Source of the DNA: Persicitalea jodogahamensis
GTDB lineage: Bacteria; Bacteroidota; Bacteroidia; Cytophagales; Spirosomataceae
Length of the DNA: 64,000 nucleotides
NCBI RefSeq assembly: GCF_014651615.1
Contig: NZ_BMXF01000001.1
Coordinates: 310,001-374,000 of the forward strand
Direction of reading: 5' to 3'
Shown: positions 18,086-28,490 of the stretch, in pieces
Layout: every line of letters begins with the position of its first letter
Numbering within the stretch: the stretch's first letter is position 1
Position numbers and translations under genes: made by a program
Notes under the pieces: model-generated
Told to the model about the DNA's origin: nothing
The model's database searches: none
What the model saw: only the letters and a program-made list of their open reading frames with translations

Positions 18086-19840
18086 CCTTAATCTTATCTC
18101 TGCCACACTAGCGCCTGAAGCTACCATCGGGAAGACGTTTTCTTCTTTTTCCACGATGACTTCCAGCAGGTAAGGCTTGTCAGACGCCAGCATCTTGTCG
18201 AGCGAGTCGCTGAGGTTTTCGCGCTGGTCACAGGTGTGGCCGTCCACACCGAAACCTCTGGCGATGGTGATGAAGTCAGGGTTTTGCAATTCCACGAACG
18301 AGTAGCGTTTTTCGAAAAACAGCTGTTGCCACTGTCGCACCATGCCCAGGTAGTTATTATTCAGGATAATTGCTTTCACAGGTAACCCGCTTTGAGCGAT
18401 TGTTCCCAATTCCTGGATGGTCATCTGGAAACAGCCGTCGCCGATTATTGCGACTACCTCCCGCTCAGGGTCACCAACTTTGGCCCCAAAAGCCGCCGGA
18501 AGCGCATAGCCCATCGTTCCCAAGCCACCGGAGGTGATGAAGGAATTGTTTCTCTTGAATTCGTAGTAGCGCGCCGCCACCATCTGGTGCTGGCCCACGT
18601 CGGCCACGATTACGGCCTCGCCTTTGGTCTTATCAGAAAGCATCCGTACGACCTCGGCCATTTTAATCTTCTCAGTATTGGCCGAAAGCTCCGGAATCGT
18701 AATCGCTTCTTCTTCCTCCGCGTCCAGCTCTTTGAATTTAGCATGCCATTCTTCGTGGCTATTGGGATTGAGGAGCGGGGTGAGCATCCTTAAGGCCTCC
18801 TTTGCATCGCCCACCACGGGAGCATGGGCTTTAACTACCTTGTCTACTTCGGCGGGGTCTATCTCGATATGGACAATCTTGGCTTGCTTAGCGTAGCGCG
18901 TCACATCGCCCGTCACCCGGTCGTCGAAGCGCAATCCGATGCCGATCAGGACATCGCATTCGTTGGTCAGGCGGTTGGTGCTGTAATTACCGTGCATCCC
19001 CAGCCAACCCGCGTACAGCGGATGATTCACGGGGACCGAAGAAAGCCCGAGCAGGGTCGAGGCGCAGGGAATACCGGTTTTCTCAACCAGTTCCAGCAAT
19101 TCTTTCTCTGCTCCGGCCAGCTTCACACCGTGGCCGAAGAGCAAAAACGGACGCTTGGCCCCGTTGATGAGCGTGGCGGCGGCTTCCACATGTTCGCGTT
19201 TGGGAACTAGGCGCGGGTGGTAGCCGGGTAGTTTGTGGCAGAAGTCGTATTTGAACGGTTTCGTCATCATTTCCGACTGGGCGTTCTTGGTAATGTCGAT
19301 CAGTACCGGACCCGGGCGGCCCGCCCGCGCAACGTAGAAAGCTTTCGCCATCACCTCGGGTACTTCATCGGCGGAGGTTATCTGAAAATTCCACTTGGTG
19401 ATGGGCATCGTCACACCAATGACGTCTGTCTCCTGAAAGGCATCGGTTCCCAGCAGGTGCTTGGCCACCTGGCCAACGACGCAGACCATTGGCGTGGAGT
19501 CGATAATGGCGTCGGCGATGGCAGTAATCAGGTTGGTCGCACCGGGACCCGAAGTGACTAAGCACACACCCACCTTACCAGAAAGTCGGGCATATCCCTC
19601 GGCGGCGTGACCTGCCCCTTGCTCATGACGTACGAGAATGTGATTTACATGATCCTGATAGTCATAAATGGCGTCGTAAACAGGCATAATCGCCCCGCCT
19701 GGATAGCCAAAGATGGTATCTACTCCCTCAGCCAGCAAAGCCCGAATCACGGCGTGGGAGCCATTCATTAATTCGGTACTTTCATTAAGTACCTGCGGAT
19801 CTTTTAGAACGGCGGTAGTTGTTTCTTCTCTTGTCATCAT
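18083..19840 (-). CDS. ilvB: Acetolactate synthase large (catalytic) subunit
   Basis: A 585-residue thiamine-diphosphate enzyme condensing pyruvate with pyruvate or 2-oxobutyrate. The PYR domain has GYPGGAIMPVYDAIYD and the catalytic-glutamate motif RHEQGAGHAAEGYAR. The C-terminal PP domain has the ThDP/Mg motif GDGCFQMTIQEL with NNNYLG. FAD-domain motifs lie between. It is second in the operon after ilvD. ATG 19840 and ATG 19837 are adjacent and both possible. Confidence 0.97.
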   Translation of the reverse strand: MMTREETTTAVLKDPQVLNESTELMNGSHAVIRALLAEGVDTIFGYPGGAIMPVYDAIYDYQDHVNHILVRHEQGAGHAAEGYARLSGKVGVCLVTSGPGATNLITAIADAIIDSTPMVCVVGQVAKHLLGTDAFQETDVIGVTMPITKWNFQITSADEVPEVMAKAFYVARAGRPGPVLIDITKNAQSEMMTKPFKYDFCHKLPGYHPRLVPKREHVEAAATLINGAKRPFLLFGHGVKLAGAEKELLELVEKTGIPCASTLLGLSSVPVNHPLYAGWLGMHGNYSTNRLTNECDVLIGIGLRFDDRVTGDVTRYAKQAKIVHIEIDPAEVDKVVKAHAPVVGDAKEALRMLTPLLNPNSHEEWHAKFKELDAEEEEAITIPELSANTEKIKMAEVVRMLSDKTKGEAVIVADVGQHQMVAARYYEFKRNNSFITSGGLGTMGYALPAAFGAKVGDPEREVVAIIGDGCFQMTIQELGTIAQSGLPVKAIILNNNYLGMVRQWQQLFFEKRYSFVELQNPDFITIARGFGVDGHTCDQRENLSDSLDKMLASDKPYLLEVIVEKEENVFPMVASGASVAEIRLR

Positions 19841-19845
19841 AATAC

Positions 19846-19936
19846 AATTTGGAATTAGCGAATTAGTGAATGTCGGACTGTTTTTATTCGCTAAGCGCGC
19901 GGGCGCCCCCGTCTGACATTCACTAATTCCAAATTA
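19846..19936. repeat. Intergenic palindromic repeat, ilvD/ilvB junction (best copy)
   Basis: The left arm AATTTGGAATTAG CGAATTAG TGAATGTCGGA (19846-19877) pairs with the right arm TGACATTCACTAATTCC AAATTA (19914-19936), apart from an 8-bp tandem duplication in the left arm. The right arm ends exactly on the ilvD stop codon; the left arm begins 5 bp from the ilvB ATG. A GC-rich loop separates them. Confidence 0.8.
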
Positions 19937-21631
19937 ACTTTCGTCCGTCACGCAGCCTTCGCTGGCTGATTTTACCTGACGGATATATTTTCCTAAAACG
20001 CCCTTGGTAAAACGGGGCGCAGGCTGTTTCCAGTTGCTCTTCCGGGCTGCCATCTCCTCGTCTGAAATGTGGAGGGTTAATTGGCGGGTATTGGCATCAA
20101 TCGTGATCTTGTCGCCATCCTTTACCAGCGCAATCGGCCCGCCGTCGAAAGCTTCGGGCGTGATATGGCCCACTACGAAGCCGTGGGTACCACCCGAGAA
20201 GCGACCGTCAGTGATCAGGGCGATTTTGTCGCCTAGCCCTGCGCCCATAACGGCGGATGTTGGTTTGAGCATTTCTGACATGCCCGGCCCGCCCTTGGGG
20301 CCCGAGTTGCGGATCACAACTACGTGGCCTTCGCGAATTTCGCCTTTGGCCAGCATATCGATGATCTCAGACTCGTGTTCGCACACTTTGGCGTCACCTT
20401 CAAAGAATGTTCCTTCCTTGCCTGTGATTTTGGCCACAGAACCCGTGGGTGCCAGGTTGCCGTACAGGACTTGGATGTGGCCCGAAGGTTTGATAGGATT
20501 AGAAAGCGGGAATACTATTTTTTGATTATCAAAGTCAAGGTCTGATGCTTCAGCCAGATTTTCGGCCACGGTTTTTCCAGTTACCGTCAGGCAATCGCCG
20601 TGGATCAGGCCTTCTCCATACAGGTATTTCGTTATAGCCGGGACACCACCGATTTCCAGCAGGTCTTCCATGTAGTACTTGCCGCTGGGTTTCAAATCCC
20701 CGATGAAGGGCGTGCGGTTGCTGATTTCCTGAATGTCGTCGAGCGTCAGTGGAAGTCCGGCAGAACGCGCAATGGCCAGGTAGTGCAGGGCGGCATTGGT
20801 GGAGCCGCCCAGCGCCATAACTACCGTCAGGGCGTTTTCCAGCGATTTCTTCGTGATAATGTCTTTCGGGGTGATGTCACGCTCTAAGAGCAGCTTCATC
20901 GCCGCGCCTATTTTTTTGCATTCTTCCTGTTTACCTTCATGGGTAGCCGGGTAGCTGCTGCTGAACGGCAGACTCATGCCCATTGCCTCGATCGAGGCCG
21001 CCATCGTGTTGGCAGTATACATGCCGCCGCAAGCGCCGGGGCCGGGAATGGAGTTTTGAATGACTCCTTTATAGTCCTCATCGGATATATTGCCCGCAAA
21101 TTTCTGGCCCAAAGCTTCAAATGCCGAAACGATATCCAGTTTTTTGCCCTTATAGTGGCCTGAGCGGATTGTGCCGCCATAAACCATAATGGCCGGGCGC
21201 TCAAGTCGAGCCATTGCCATAATGGCGCCGGGCATATTCTTGTCGCAACCTACTACCGCTATCACGCCATCATACCACTGTGCCGCCACAACGGACTCAA
21301 TGGAATCGGCGATAAGGTCACGGCTGGGGAGCGAATAGCGCATCCCATCGTTTCCATTCGTCATGCCGTCTGACACGCCAATGGTGTTGAAAATAAGCCC
21401 GACCATATTATTGGCCGTCACACCTTGCTTCACATACACCGAAAGGCCATTTAGATGCATATTGCAGGGATTCCCCTCGTAGCCTGTGCTGGCGATGCCA
21501 ATTTGCGGCTTATCCATATCCTTTTCCTTCATGCCGATCGCATAAAGCATAGCCTGAGCAGCAGGATTAGTCACTTCCTGGGTGAGAGTGCGGGAGTACT
21601 TATTGAGTACTTGGGTTTCGGTTTCTTGCAT
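19934..21631 (-). CDS. ilvD: Dihydroxy-acid dehydratase
   Basis: A 565-residue iron-sulfur enzyme dehydrating 2,3-dihydroxy acids to 2-oxo acids in valine and isoleucine synthesis. Cluster cysteines lie in [12 protein letters not shown] and [14 protein letters not shown], with an N-terminal NPCNMH motif. The C-terminus has the family motif [16 protein letters not shown]. It is the first gene of the minus-strand ilv operon. Its promoter should lie in the 257-bp gap shared with murQ, where a 16-bp palindrome sits close to the start. Confidence 0.97.
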   Translation of the reverse strand: MQETETQVLNKYSRTLTQEVTNPAAQAMLYAIGMKEKDMDKPQIGIASTGYEGNPCNMHLNGLSVYVKQGVTANNMVGLIFNTIGVSDGMTNGNDGMRYSLPSRDLIADSIESVVAAQWYDGVIAVVGCDKNMPGAIMAMARLERPAIMVYGGTIRSGHYKGKKLDIVSAFEALGQKFAGNISDEDYKGVIQNSIPGPGACGGMYTANTMAASIEAMGMSLPFSSSYPATHEGKQEECKKIGAAMKLLLERDITPKDIITKKSLENALTVVMALGGSTNAALHYLAIARSAGLPLTLDDIQEISNRTPFIGDLKPSGKYYMEDLLEIGGVPAITKYLYGEGLIHGDCLTVTGKTVAENLAEASDLDFDNQKIVFPLSNPIKPSGHIQVLYGNLAPTGSVAKITGKEGTFFEGDAKVCEHESEIIDMLAKGEIREGHVVVIRNSGPKGGPGMSEMLKPTSAVMGAGLGDKIALITDGRFSGGTHGFVVGHITPEAFDGGPIALVKDGDKITIDANTRQLTLHISDEEMAARKSNWKQPAPRFTKGVLGKYIRQVKSASEGCVTDES

Positions 21632-21888
21632 GAAAATGAAAATTCACTGGTAGCGAAAATTCGCTAGAATCAAATATCTTGACAAATAAGGAAGCTATCT
21701 TTCTATTTTCCAAACATTATCTCCCAATTTTTAAGATTTATCAAGAACTTTGGACTTTGCGTGTCTTTGAAAAAGAAAATCAAAAGAAATTAGTCAGAAT
21801 TAACTAAGAATAATTCAATTTTCTCTTATTTCAACTGTCCTCTTGGCTCGCGAGTTATTAATTCCCACTATCCTTCATCCGCTAAAAA
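21632..21888. promoter_or_regulatory. Divergent intergenic region ilvD/murQ with small palindrome
   Basis: This AT-rich gap must contain promoters for both genes, but no exact TAnnTTTG box was found. TAGCGAA-AA-TTCGCTA (21651-21666) is a perfect 7-bp inverted repeat about 20 bp before ilvD and could be an operator or part of the local repeat family. Confidence 0.4.
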
Positions 21889-22698
21889 ATGACTACCGAA
21901 ACCGCTTCAAACTACGACCACCTCGAACGCATGAGTGTCCAGGAGTTGCTGATAAACATAAATAAGGAAGACAAGACGGTGCCGCTAGCCGTAGAAAAGT
22001 CCATTCCGCAAATTGAAAAACTGGTAGAGCAAATTGTCACCCGCATGAAGCAGGGCGGCCGGCTCTTCTATATCGGAGCTGGAACCAGCGGACGACTGGG
22101 TGTCGTGGACGCCTCGGAGTGCCCGCCTACCTACGGTGTGCCGTTCGATATGGTCATCGGGATTATGGCGGGCGGTGACTCGGCTATAAGGAAGGCGGTG
22201 GAGTTTGCGGAAGACGACGATCAGCAAGCCTGGAAGGATTTACAGGAGTACCAGATCACGAACCTTGATTCGCTAATCGGTATAGCTGCCTCGGGTCGTA
22301 CCCCCTACGTAATTGGCGGATTACACCAGGCTCGAGAAGCCGGCATTCTGACGGGCTGCATCGTGTGCAACGAAGGCTCGGCGGTGGCTCAGGCGGCGGA
22401 ATTTCCTGTGGAGGTAGTAGTGGGTCCGGAATTCGTGACGGGAAGTACCCGGATGAAGTCAGGCACAGCCCAAAAATTGGTATTGAATATGATTTCAACT
22501 TCTGTCATGATCCGACTGGGCCGCGTACAAGGCAACAAAATGGTGGATATGCAAATGACTAACCATAAGCTGGTTGAACGTGCTATCCGCATGGTAGTGG
22601 AAGAGACCAACGTCTCCCGCGAAGAGGCGGAAGCTTTGCTGGATGCGCATGGTAGTGTGAGAGGAGCGATTGAAGGGGCGGTGAATGAGGAGGGATGA
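21889..22698 (+). CDS. murQ: N-acetylmuramic acid 6-phosphate etherase
   Basis: A 269-residue cytoplasmic enzyme that cleaves the lactyl ether of MurNAc-6-phosphate to GlcNAc-6-phosphate in cell-wall recycling. It has a SIS sugar-phosphate fold with the signature FYIGAGTSGRLGVVDASECPPTYG region and the second motif EFVTGSTRMKSGTAQK. It is about 30 residues shorter at the C-terminus than E. coli MurQ, but the conserved core is complete. No amino-sugar genes flank it. Confidence 0.94.
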   Translation: MTTETASNYDHLERMSVQELLININKEDKTVPLAVEKSIPQIEKLVEQIVTRMKQGGRLFYIGAGTSGRLGVVDASECPPTYGVPFDMVIGIMAGGDSAIRKAVEFAEDDDQQAWKDLQEYQITNLDSLIGIAASGRTPYVIGGLHQAREAGILTGCIVCNEGSAVAQAAEFPVEVVVGPEFVTGSTRMKSGTAQKLVLNMISTSVMIRLGRVQGNKMVDMQMTNHKLVERAIRMVVEETNVSREEAEALLDAHGSVRGAIEGAVNEEG

Positions 22699-22817
22699 AT
22701 TACGGTAGGATTGGCCTGGGCGGTGCTTAGTTAATTGCTCAGAAAATTCAGAATTGTAAAAGTCAGCGCGTCCTCGCAGCGACTAAATAATTTCACGATT
22801 CAACGATTACACAACAT

Positions 22818-23834
22818 ATGAACGCTGCCGTACTGGAAGAAGTCAACCAACCCTTAATCGTCAGGGAAACCGAAAAGCCCGATCCTGGAAAGGGAGAGGT
22901 TTTGGTGAAACTAAAAACCGCCGCCCTCAACCACCGTGATGTCTGGATTCAGAAAGGACGTTATGCCAACATCACTACCCCGATTACTCTTGGCTCAGAC
23001 GGAGCAGGCGTGGTGGTAGAAGTAGGAGAGGGCGTCAGCGAGTACTGGTTGGATAAAGAAGTCATCATCAACCCTTCGCAGGGCTGGGGAGACAATCCCG
23101 CCTTTTATGGCGACGATTTTAGTATTCTGGGCATGCCAGAGAATGGTACTTTCGCTGAGTATATAAAAGTAGATCATCATTATCTGGTACATAAGCCCAA
23201 GCATTTATCCTTCGTTGAAGCGGCTTGTTTACCATTGGCGGGCCTGACTGCCTGGCGGGCCATGATGTCGCGTGGCGGCTTCAGGCCGGGCAATCGCGTG
23301 CTGATCACGGGAGCGGGAGGCGGTGTCGCGTTGTTCGTCGCGCAGTTTGCCGTGGCCTCCGATGCGGAAGTCTGGGTTACGTCAGGTTCTGATTCTAAAA
23401 TAAGAAAAGCGATCAACCTGGGCGTGAAGGGTGGCGTCAATTACAAGGAGCCAACCTGGCACCGCGACTTACTGGCAAAAACGCAGGGTCCCAAAAAGGG
23501 TTATTTCGATACGATCATTGACGGCGCCAGCGGGCCGGGCTTTGCCCGCCTAGTGGATGTGGCCGCCCCGGGCGCTACCATCTGTTTCTATGGCGGTACA
23601 AATGGGAACATCACCGATCTGGTACCCGCAAAGATTTTTTTCAAGCAGCTTAACATCCATGGCACCACCATGGGGACGCGGCAGGAATTTGAGGAGATGA
23701 TTGGTTTTGTGGAGGAAAAAGAGATCAAGCCTATCGTGGACGAAGTTTTTGCGCTTGACGATGTGGAAATGGCCCTGCGACGTATGGAAGATGGGGAGCA
23801 GTTTGGCAAGATCGTGTTGCAGATCGGCGATTGA
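22818..23834 (+). CDS. Zinc-binding/quinone oxidoreductase-type MDR dehydrogenase
   Basis: A 338-residue member of the medium-chain dehydrogenase/reductase superfamily. The N-terminal GroES-like domain has LNHRDVWIQKG and LGSDGAGVVVEVGEGV; Asp replaces the usual zinc-ligand Cys, which points to the quinone-oxidoreductase branch. The Rossmann domain has VLITGAGGGVALFVAQFA and NADPH is the likely cofactor. The substrate cannot be read from sequence. It ends 3 bp from a convergent nucleoside hydrolase gene. Confidence 0.85.
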   Translation: MNAAVLEEVNQPLIVRETEKPDPGKGEVLVKLKTAALNHRDVWIQKGRYANITTPITLGSDGAGVVVEVGEGVSEYWLDKEVIINPSQGWGDNPAFYGDDFSILGMPENGTFAEYIKVDHHYLVHKPKHLSFVEAACLPLAGLTAWRAMMSRGGFRPGNRVLITGAGGGVALFVAQFAVASDAEVWVTSGSDSKIRKAINLGVKGGVNYKEPTWHRDLLAKTQGPKKGYFDTIIDGASGPGFARLVDVAAPGATICFYGGTNGNITDLVPAKIFFKQLNIHGTTMGTRQEFEEMIGFVEEKEIKPIVDEVFALDDVEMALRRMEDGEQFGKIVLQIGD

Positions 23835-23837
23835 TAC

Positions 23838-24794
23838 TTACCGCGCCATCAGGGCTTCCAGTACCTGTTCTACTTGCGGTACGGGCATTTTCTCTATCAA
23901 ACGGTAATGGCCTTTGCCGTTCGGGTGCCAGTCGTTTGATCCATTATCATGGGCCACGAAGCGGCCCTCTTCTAAATTATAGTAGGGCTCATGGCCTTTG
24001 ACTGCCACCAGCACGGCGGTTTGGTCCCAACTCATACGGCCATTTGCGTCTTGTTTGCTCAGAGGAATGCTCATGGCAAAAACATCCTTGACCGGTGAGT
24101 TTTTGATCTTTTCGTTCATTGTCAAAGGCAGCCCGGTATGTACTTTGCTGCCGATCTCCCAGCCGCTGAAAATAATGGCGGTAGGCCAGCTGTCGAACAC
24201 AATTTTGGAGGATACTGGGTCGCGGTCCACGTTGAATTCCTTTCCGGACGGGAAGCGCCCCGCCATGCTGACAAGCTTGTTGACTTTTCTGCTGATTAAT
24301 TCTCTCCCACTAAGCGGGGAATACTTATCGGGCTGCGAGATAAGCAGATCGGCCATATTAGTCAGGAAACCTACTGTCACAAGCGTGACACTGAGGTCGG
24401 GCTGAGCGGCCAGAATGCGGCGGTAGAGCGACAGTGCGTCTTCGGCTTGTTCGTTGGATTTAACCTTATGGGGGTACTTTGCCACCACTAAGGAATCCCA
24501 TTTTTGCCACGCTACCATATTTACACCCCGGCCCCGCACCACACCAATCGGAATTTCAGGCCGCTTAAAGTACGTGTTCAAAACGCTCAAAACACTGGCA
24601 GTATACTTGGACTGATTGCTGGCCACCGTCGCCAGTATGTTCACCTGTCCGCTGTCGGCCAAGGAGTGTAGCATAGCCATTGCGCCAACATCATCATAAT
24701 CGGGGCCGATGTCAGTATCGAGAATGACGCTGACTTGCGCGGAGAGTAATAAGGGAAAGAGGAAGGGGAGCAGGAAGAAAGTCAGGAGTTTCAT
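23838..24794 (-). CDS. Secreted nucleoside hydrolase
   Basis: A 318-residue protein with a signal peptide (MKLLTFFLLPFLFPLLLSAQ). The mature part begins with VILDTDIGPDYDDVGAM, the calcium-binding aspartate cluster of the inosine-uridine nucleoside hydrolase family. It should cleave the N-glycosidic bond of nucleosides in the periplasm or outside the cell. The nucleobase preference is unknown. Some family members act in other pathways, so the substrate is uncertain. It converges on the MDR gene. Confidence 0.85.
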   Translation of the reverse strand: MKLLTFFLLPFLFPLLLSAQVSVILDTDIGPDYDDVGAMAMLHSLADSGQVNILATVASNQSKYTASVLSVLNTYFKRPEIPIGVVRGRGVNMVAWQKWDSLVVAKYPHKVKSNEQAEDALSLYRRILAAQPDLSVTLVTVGFLTNMADLLISQPDKYSPLSGRELISRKVNKLVSMAGRFPSGKEFNVDRDPVSSKIVFDSWPTAIIFSGWEIGSKVHTGLPLTMNEKIKNSPVKDVFAMSIPLSKQDANGRMSWDQTAVLVAVKGHEPYYNLEEGRFVAHDNGSNDWHPNGKGHYRLIEKMPVPQVEQVLEALMAR

Positions 24795-24911
24795 CGGCGA
24801 ATTCTTTTTGAAAAAAGAACGTTAGGTTAATCTTTTACTGAACTGCAAAGGCACAAAGCGATTTTATTTGCCGTCTGCGAATAACTACGGTGAAAACTTT
24901 CGCTAAAAAGA

Positions 24912-24941
24912 TTGCAAATCAGTCTTGATTCCGTAATTTTG
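24912..24941 (+). promoter_or_regulatory. Promoter of rpsL (TTG-N19-TAATTTTG)
   Basis: TTG at 24912-24914 and TAATTTTG at 24934-24941 are spaced by 19 bp, the full Bacteroidota sigma-A-type pattern. The box is followed by CAGTCCG. The 221-bp gap upstream of rpsL otherwise shows no gene. Confidence 0.8.
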
Positions 24942-25015
24942 CAGTCCGATTTTTTCAAAAAAACTGTATTTATCAGAACGAATAGCTGTTTAGCCGTTCA
25001 AAATCAAAAAGTTAA

Positions 25016-25426
25016 ATGCCTACTATTTCACAATTGGTCCGTAAAGGACGCGAGAAAATGACGTGGAAATCCAAGTCTCCGGCTTTGGATTCCTGCCCGC
25101 AGCGCCGGGGCGTGTGCACCCGCGTGTACACCACGACGCCTAAGAAGCCCAACTCGGCCCTCCGTAAGGTGGCCCGTGTGCGCCTCAGCAACCAGAAAGA
25201 AGTAAACGCCTATATCCCAGGTGAAGGCCACAACCTGCAGGAGCACTCAATCGTGCTGATTCGCGGCGGACGGGTGAAAGACCTGCCCGGTGTGCGTTAC
25301 CACATCATCCGGGGTGCATTGGATACCTCTGGTGTGAACGGCCGCAAGCAGCGCCGCTCGAAGTACGGTGCGAAGCGTCCTAAGCCAGGTCAGGAGGCAG
25401 CTCCAGCCAAAGGCAAGAAGAAATAA
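25016..25426 (+). CDS. rpsL: 30S ribosomal protein S12
   Basis: A 136-residue decoding-centre protein. It keeps the accuracy loop [18 protein letters not shown] with both lysines intact, and [13 protein letters not shown], the methylthiolated-Asp region. No streptomycin-resistance-type change is apparent at these lysines. The C-terminus has a Lys/Ala-rich tail. It is first gene of the str group, 122 bp before rpsG. Confidence 0.98.
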   Translation: MPTISQLVRKGREKMTWKSKSPALDSCPQRRGVCTRVYTTTPKKPNSALRKVARVRLSNQKEVNAYIPGEGHNLQEHSIVLIRGGRVKDLPGVRYHIIRGALDTSGVNGRKQRRSKYGAKRPKPGQEAAPAKGKKK

Positions 25427-25548
25427 TTAATTCGCAGGCTCGACTTTTTATTAGGCAAAAACACTTGATATAAAGGGGAAGTAATCTCAAGGATTTTTCT
25501 TGGGGTGAATGAGTTGCAAAACGAAACCTATTTTAATTTTTAGAAGAA

Positions 25549-26016
25549 ATGAGAAAAGCAAAACCAAAGAAGCGGTACATTCTGCCCGACCCGAAGTTCC
25601 GCGACGTGATGGTGACTAAGTTCGTCAACAATCTGATGTACGACGGCAAAAAAAGTACCGCCTTCACTATTTTCTACGACGCCATCGAACTGGTGGAGAA
25701 GAAAACCGGCGATAACGGTCTGGATTTGTTCCGCAAGGCTTTGAATAACGTAACCCCCGGCGTAGAAGTGAAAAGCCGACGTGTGGGTGGTGCTACCTTC
25801 CAGGTACCTACCGAAGTGCGCCCCGAGCGTAAGCAGTCTCTGGGCATGAAATGGCTCATCAGTTATGCCCGCAAGCGCGGTGAAAAAACCATGATGGACC
25901 GCCTGGCTGCCGAGATTATCGCGGCTTCTAAAGGAGAAGGTGCTGCCGTGAAGAAGAAGGATGACACGCACCGCATGGCTGAAGCCAACAAGGCGTTCTC
26001 CCACTTCCGTTTCTAG
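25549..26016 (+). CDS. rpsG: 30S ribosomal protein S7
   Basis: A 155-residue primary binder of the 16S 3' domain. The N-terminus [16 protein letters not shown] and the central block [16 protein letters not shown] are diagnostic. It lies between rpsL and fusA, but a terminator separates it from fusA. Confidence 0.98.
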   Translation: MRKAKPKKRYILPDPKFRDVMVTKFVNNLMYDGKKSTAFTIFYDAIELVEKKTGDNGLDLFRKALNNVTPGVEVKSRRVGGATFQVPTEVRPERKQSLGMKWLISYARKRGEKTMMDRLAAEIIAASKGEGAAVKKKDDTHRMAEANKAFSHFRF

Positions 26017-26043
26017 GACATAGGTCTTTTTTGAAAAATCGGG

Positions 26044-26075
26044 AAAGCCCGCTTCGTCAGGAGCGGGCTTTTTTT
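26044..26075 (+). terminator. Terminator between rpsG and fusA
   Basis: AAAGCCCGCTTC pairs with GGAGCGGGCTTT (one G-U pair) around a GTCA loop and runs into a T tract, 27 bp after rpsG. It splits the classical str operon. Confidence 0.9.
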
Positions 26076-26095
26076 ATAAAAATAAAAGAGTCAGG

Positions 26096-26125
26096 TTGGT
26101 TTTAGAAAAAAAAGTCCTAATTTTG
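26096..26125 (+). promoter_or_regulatory. Promoter of fusA (TTG-N19-TAATTTTG)
   Basis: TTG at 26096-26098 and TAATTTTG at 26118-26125 have the same 19-bp spacing as the rpsL promoter and are followed by CGACTCG. It sits right after the rpsG terminator. Confidence 0.8.
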
Positions 26126-26219
26126 CGACTCGATTTTTGGGAGGGTAGGCACTAATTCGCTAACCCGCCCGTTTTCAGCCGAATTACATTTAGCAACAGA
26201 TATAAAGTTCACCACCAGC

Positions 26220-28343
26220 ATGGCACGTGATTTAAGATTAACCCGGAACATCGGGATTGCCGCCCACATCGACGCGGGCAAAACCACCACCACCGAGCGT
26301 ATTCTTTACTACGCAGGTGTCAGCCACAAGATTGGCGAGGTGCACGATGGTGCTGCCACCATGGACTGGATGGAGCAGGAGCAGGAGCGTGGTATTACCA
26401 TTACTTCCGCGGCTACGACAGTAGATTGGATGTACCGCGACGAGAAGTACCACATCAACATCATCGATACCCCCGGTCACGTGGACTTTACGGTGGAGGT
26501 GAACCGCTCGCTTCGTGTACTGGACGGACTTGTTTTCCTATTCAGTGCAGTAGATGGCGTTGAGCCGCAGTCGGAAACGAACTGGCGTCTTGCCAATAAC
26601 TATAACGTAGCCCGTATTGGCTTCGTAAATAAAATGGACCGTTCGGGAGCTGACTTTCTGATGGTTTGCGAGCAGGTCAAAGAGATGCTTGGCAGCTACG
26701 CTGTACCTTTACAATTGCCGATTGGTGCTGAGGATAACTTCCGGGGTGTAGTTGATCTGATCAACTTCCGTGGTATCGAATGGAACGAGGAAGATAAGGG
26801 AATGACCTTTACCGAGGTGCCGATTCCTGAGGATATGGTAGAGGAAGCCAAACAATGGCGTGAGAAACTACTCGAGGCGGTCGCCGAATTCGACGATACG
26901 CTAATGGAGAAGTACTTCGAGGATCCTGCTTCCATCTCAGAGGACGAAATCCTGGCCGCTTTGCGCGCTGCGACAATCAGCATGAAGATCGTACCGATGG
27001 TCTGCGGTTCTTCTTTCAAAAACAAAGGTGTGCAGACGATGCTTGACTATGTGATGGCGATTCTGCCTTCACCCATGGATCGTGGTACTATCACGGGTAC
27101 TGACCCCAACACAGAAGAGAAAATTACGCGTAGCCCCAAAGGTGACGATCCTTTCTGTGCGCTAGCGTTCAAGATTGCTACCGACCCCTACGTAGGCCGT
27201 TTGTGCTTTATCCGTTCCTACTCGGGAACGTTGGAGTCGGGATCTTATGTCCTGAACAACCGTTCAGGTAACAAGGAGCGGATTTCCCGCATTTTCCAGA
27301 TGCACGCTAACAAGCAGAACCAAATCGACCGCCTCGAAGCCGGTGATATTGGTGCCGTAGTTGGCTTTAAAGATATTAAGACGGGCGACACGCTCTCGGA
27401 CGAGAAGAATCCTATCGTTCTCGAATCAATGGTATTCCCTGAGCCTGTTATTGGCTACGCCATCGAGCCGAAGAAAACTGCCGACCAGGATAAGTTCGGT
27501 AATGCTATAGCCAAGCTGATTGAGGAAGATCCCACACTGCAAGTCAACACCGACGAGGAGACGGGCCAAACGATCATCCGTGGTATGGGTGAGCTGCACC
27601 TCGAAATCATCATCGACCGGATGCGTCGTGAATTCAAAGTAGAAGTGAACCAGGGCGCGCCGCAGGTCGCCTACAAGGAAGCTTTGACCAAGAATTTCGA
27701 ACACCGCGAGGTTTACAAGAAGCAAACGGGTGGTCGCGGTAAGTTCGCCGACATCGCTTTCGAAATCGGGCCCCGCGACGACGCTGAGGAAGGCAAGGAA
27801 GTGGAGCAGGGCTTGCAGTTTGACAATGCCATTGTTGGTGGTGTCATCCCCCGTGAATTTATTCCATCGGTGCAGAAAGGTTTCGCCGAAGCTATGAAGA
27901 ACGGTCCATTGGCAGGGTATCCTTTGGACTCGATGAAAGTTCGCCTTTTCCACGGTTCTTTCCATGACGTCGACTCCGACTCTTTCTCTTTCGAGATGGC
28001 GGCACGGATCGGTTTCAAGGAAGCAGCTCGTCATGCAGGTGCTAAATTGCTCGAGCCAATTATGGCGGTAGAGGTAGTTTCTCCCGAAGAGTACACTGGA
28101 CCAATTACAGGTGACCTCAACCGTCGCCGGGGCCTAATGAAGGGCATGGATACCAAAGCTGGTTCGCAAGTCGTGAAGGCTGATGTGCCGCTGTCTGAAC
28201 TCTTCGGCTATGTGACGGACCTCCGTACAATTACCTCGGGTCGTGCTACGGCCAGCTTGACCTTCTCGCATTATGATATCATTCCATCCGGCCTGGCCGA
28301 CGCGGTGATTACGAAAGCGAAGGGTGGTCCGGTAAATGCTTAA
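26220..28343 (+). CDS. fusA: Translation elongation factor G
   Basis: A 707-residue GTPase that drives ribosomal translocation. The G domain begins [20 protein letters not shown]; switch motifs [20 protein letters not shown] and [11 protein letters not shown] follow. Domains II-V are complete, ending near [15 protein letters not shown]. Length and motifs fit a standard EF-G rather than a TetM-like protection protein. It has its own promoter. Confidence 0.98.
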   Translation: MARDLRLTRNIGIAAHIDAGKTTTTERILYYAGVSHKIGEVHDGAATMDWMEQEQERGITITSAATTVDWMYRDEKYHINIIDTPGHVDFTVEVNRSLRVLDGLVFLFSAVDGVEPQSETNWRLANNYNVARIGFVNKMDRSGADFLMVCEQVKEMLGSYAVPLQLPIGAEDNFRGVVDLINFRGIEWNEEDKGMTFTEVPIPEDMVEEAKQWREKLLEAVAEFDDTLMEKYFEDPASISEDEILAALRAATISMKIVPMVCGSSFKNKGVQTMLDYVMAILPSPMDRGTITGTDPNTEEKITRSPKGDDPFCALAFKIATDPYVGRLCFIRSYSGTLESGSYVLNNRSGNKERISRIFQMHANKQNQIDRLEAGDIGAVVGFKDIKTGDTLSDEKNPIVLESMVFPEPVIGYAIEPKKTADQDKFGNAIAKLIEEDPTLQVNTDEETGQTIIRGMGELHLEIIIDRMRREFKVEVNQGAPQVAYKEALTKNFEHREVYKKQTGGRGKFADIAFEIGPRDDAEEGKEVEQGLQFDNAIVGGVIPREFIPSVQKGFAEAMKNGPLAGYPLDSMKVRLFHGSFHDVDSDSFSFEMAARIGFKEAARHAGAKLLEPIMAVEVVSPEEYTGPITGDLNRRRGLMKGMDTKAGSQVVKADVPLSELFGYVTDLRTITSGRATASLTFSHYDIIPSGLADAVITKAKGGPVNA

Positions 28344-28401
28344 TTGAAAGAAAGGTGGTAGAAAGGATTTTTGATTATTTCTACCAATCATAAAAATAAA
28401 A

Positions 28402-28437
28402 TTCACCAGTGAAGCAAATGGTTCTTTCACTGGTGAA
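28402..28437 (+). promoter_or_regulatory. 12-bp stem-loop in the rpsJ leader
   Basis: TTCACCAGTGAA (28402-28413) and TTCACTGGTGAA (28426-28437) form a perfect stem with a 12-nt loop, 53 nt before rpsJ. No T tract follows, so it is unlikely to be a simple terminator. It may be a leader structure or protein operator. Confidence 0.55.
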
Positions 28438-28490
28438 GGTTCGTCGGGAACGGACGTCATATATAATGAACCAGGTTACCAATAATTAGA

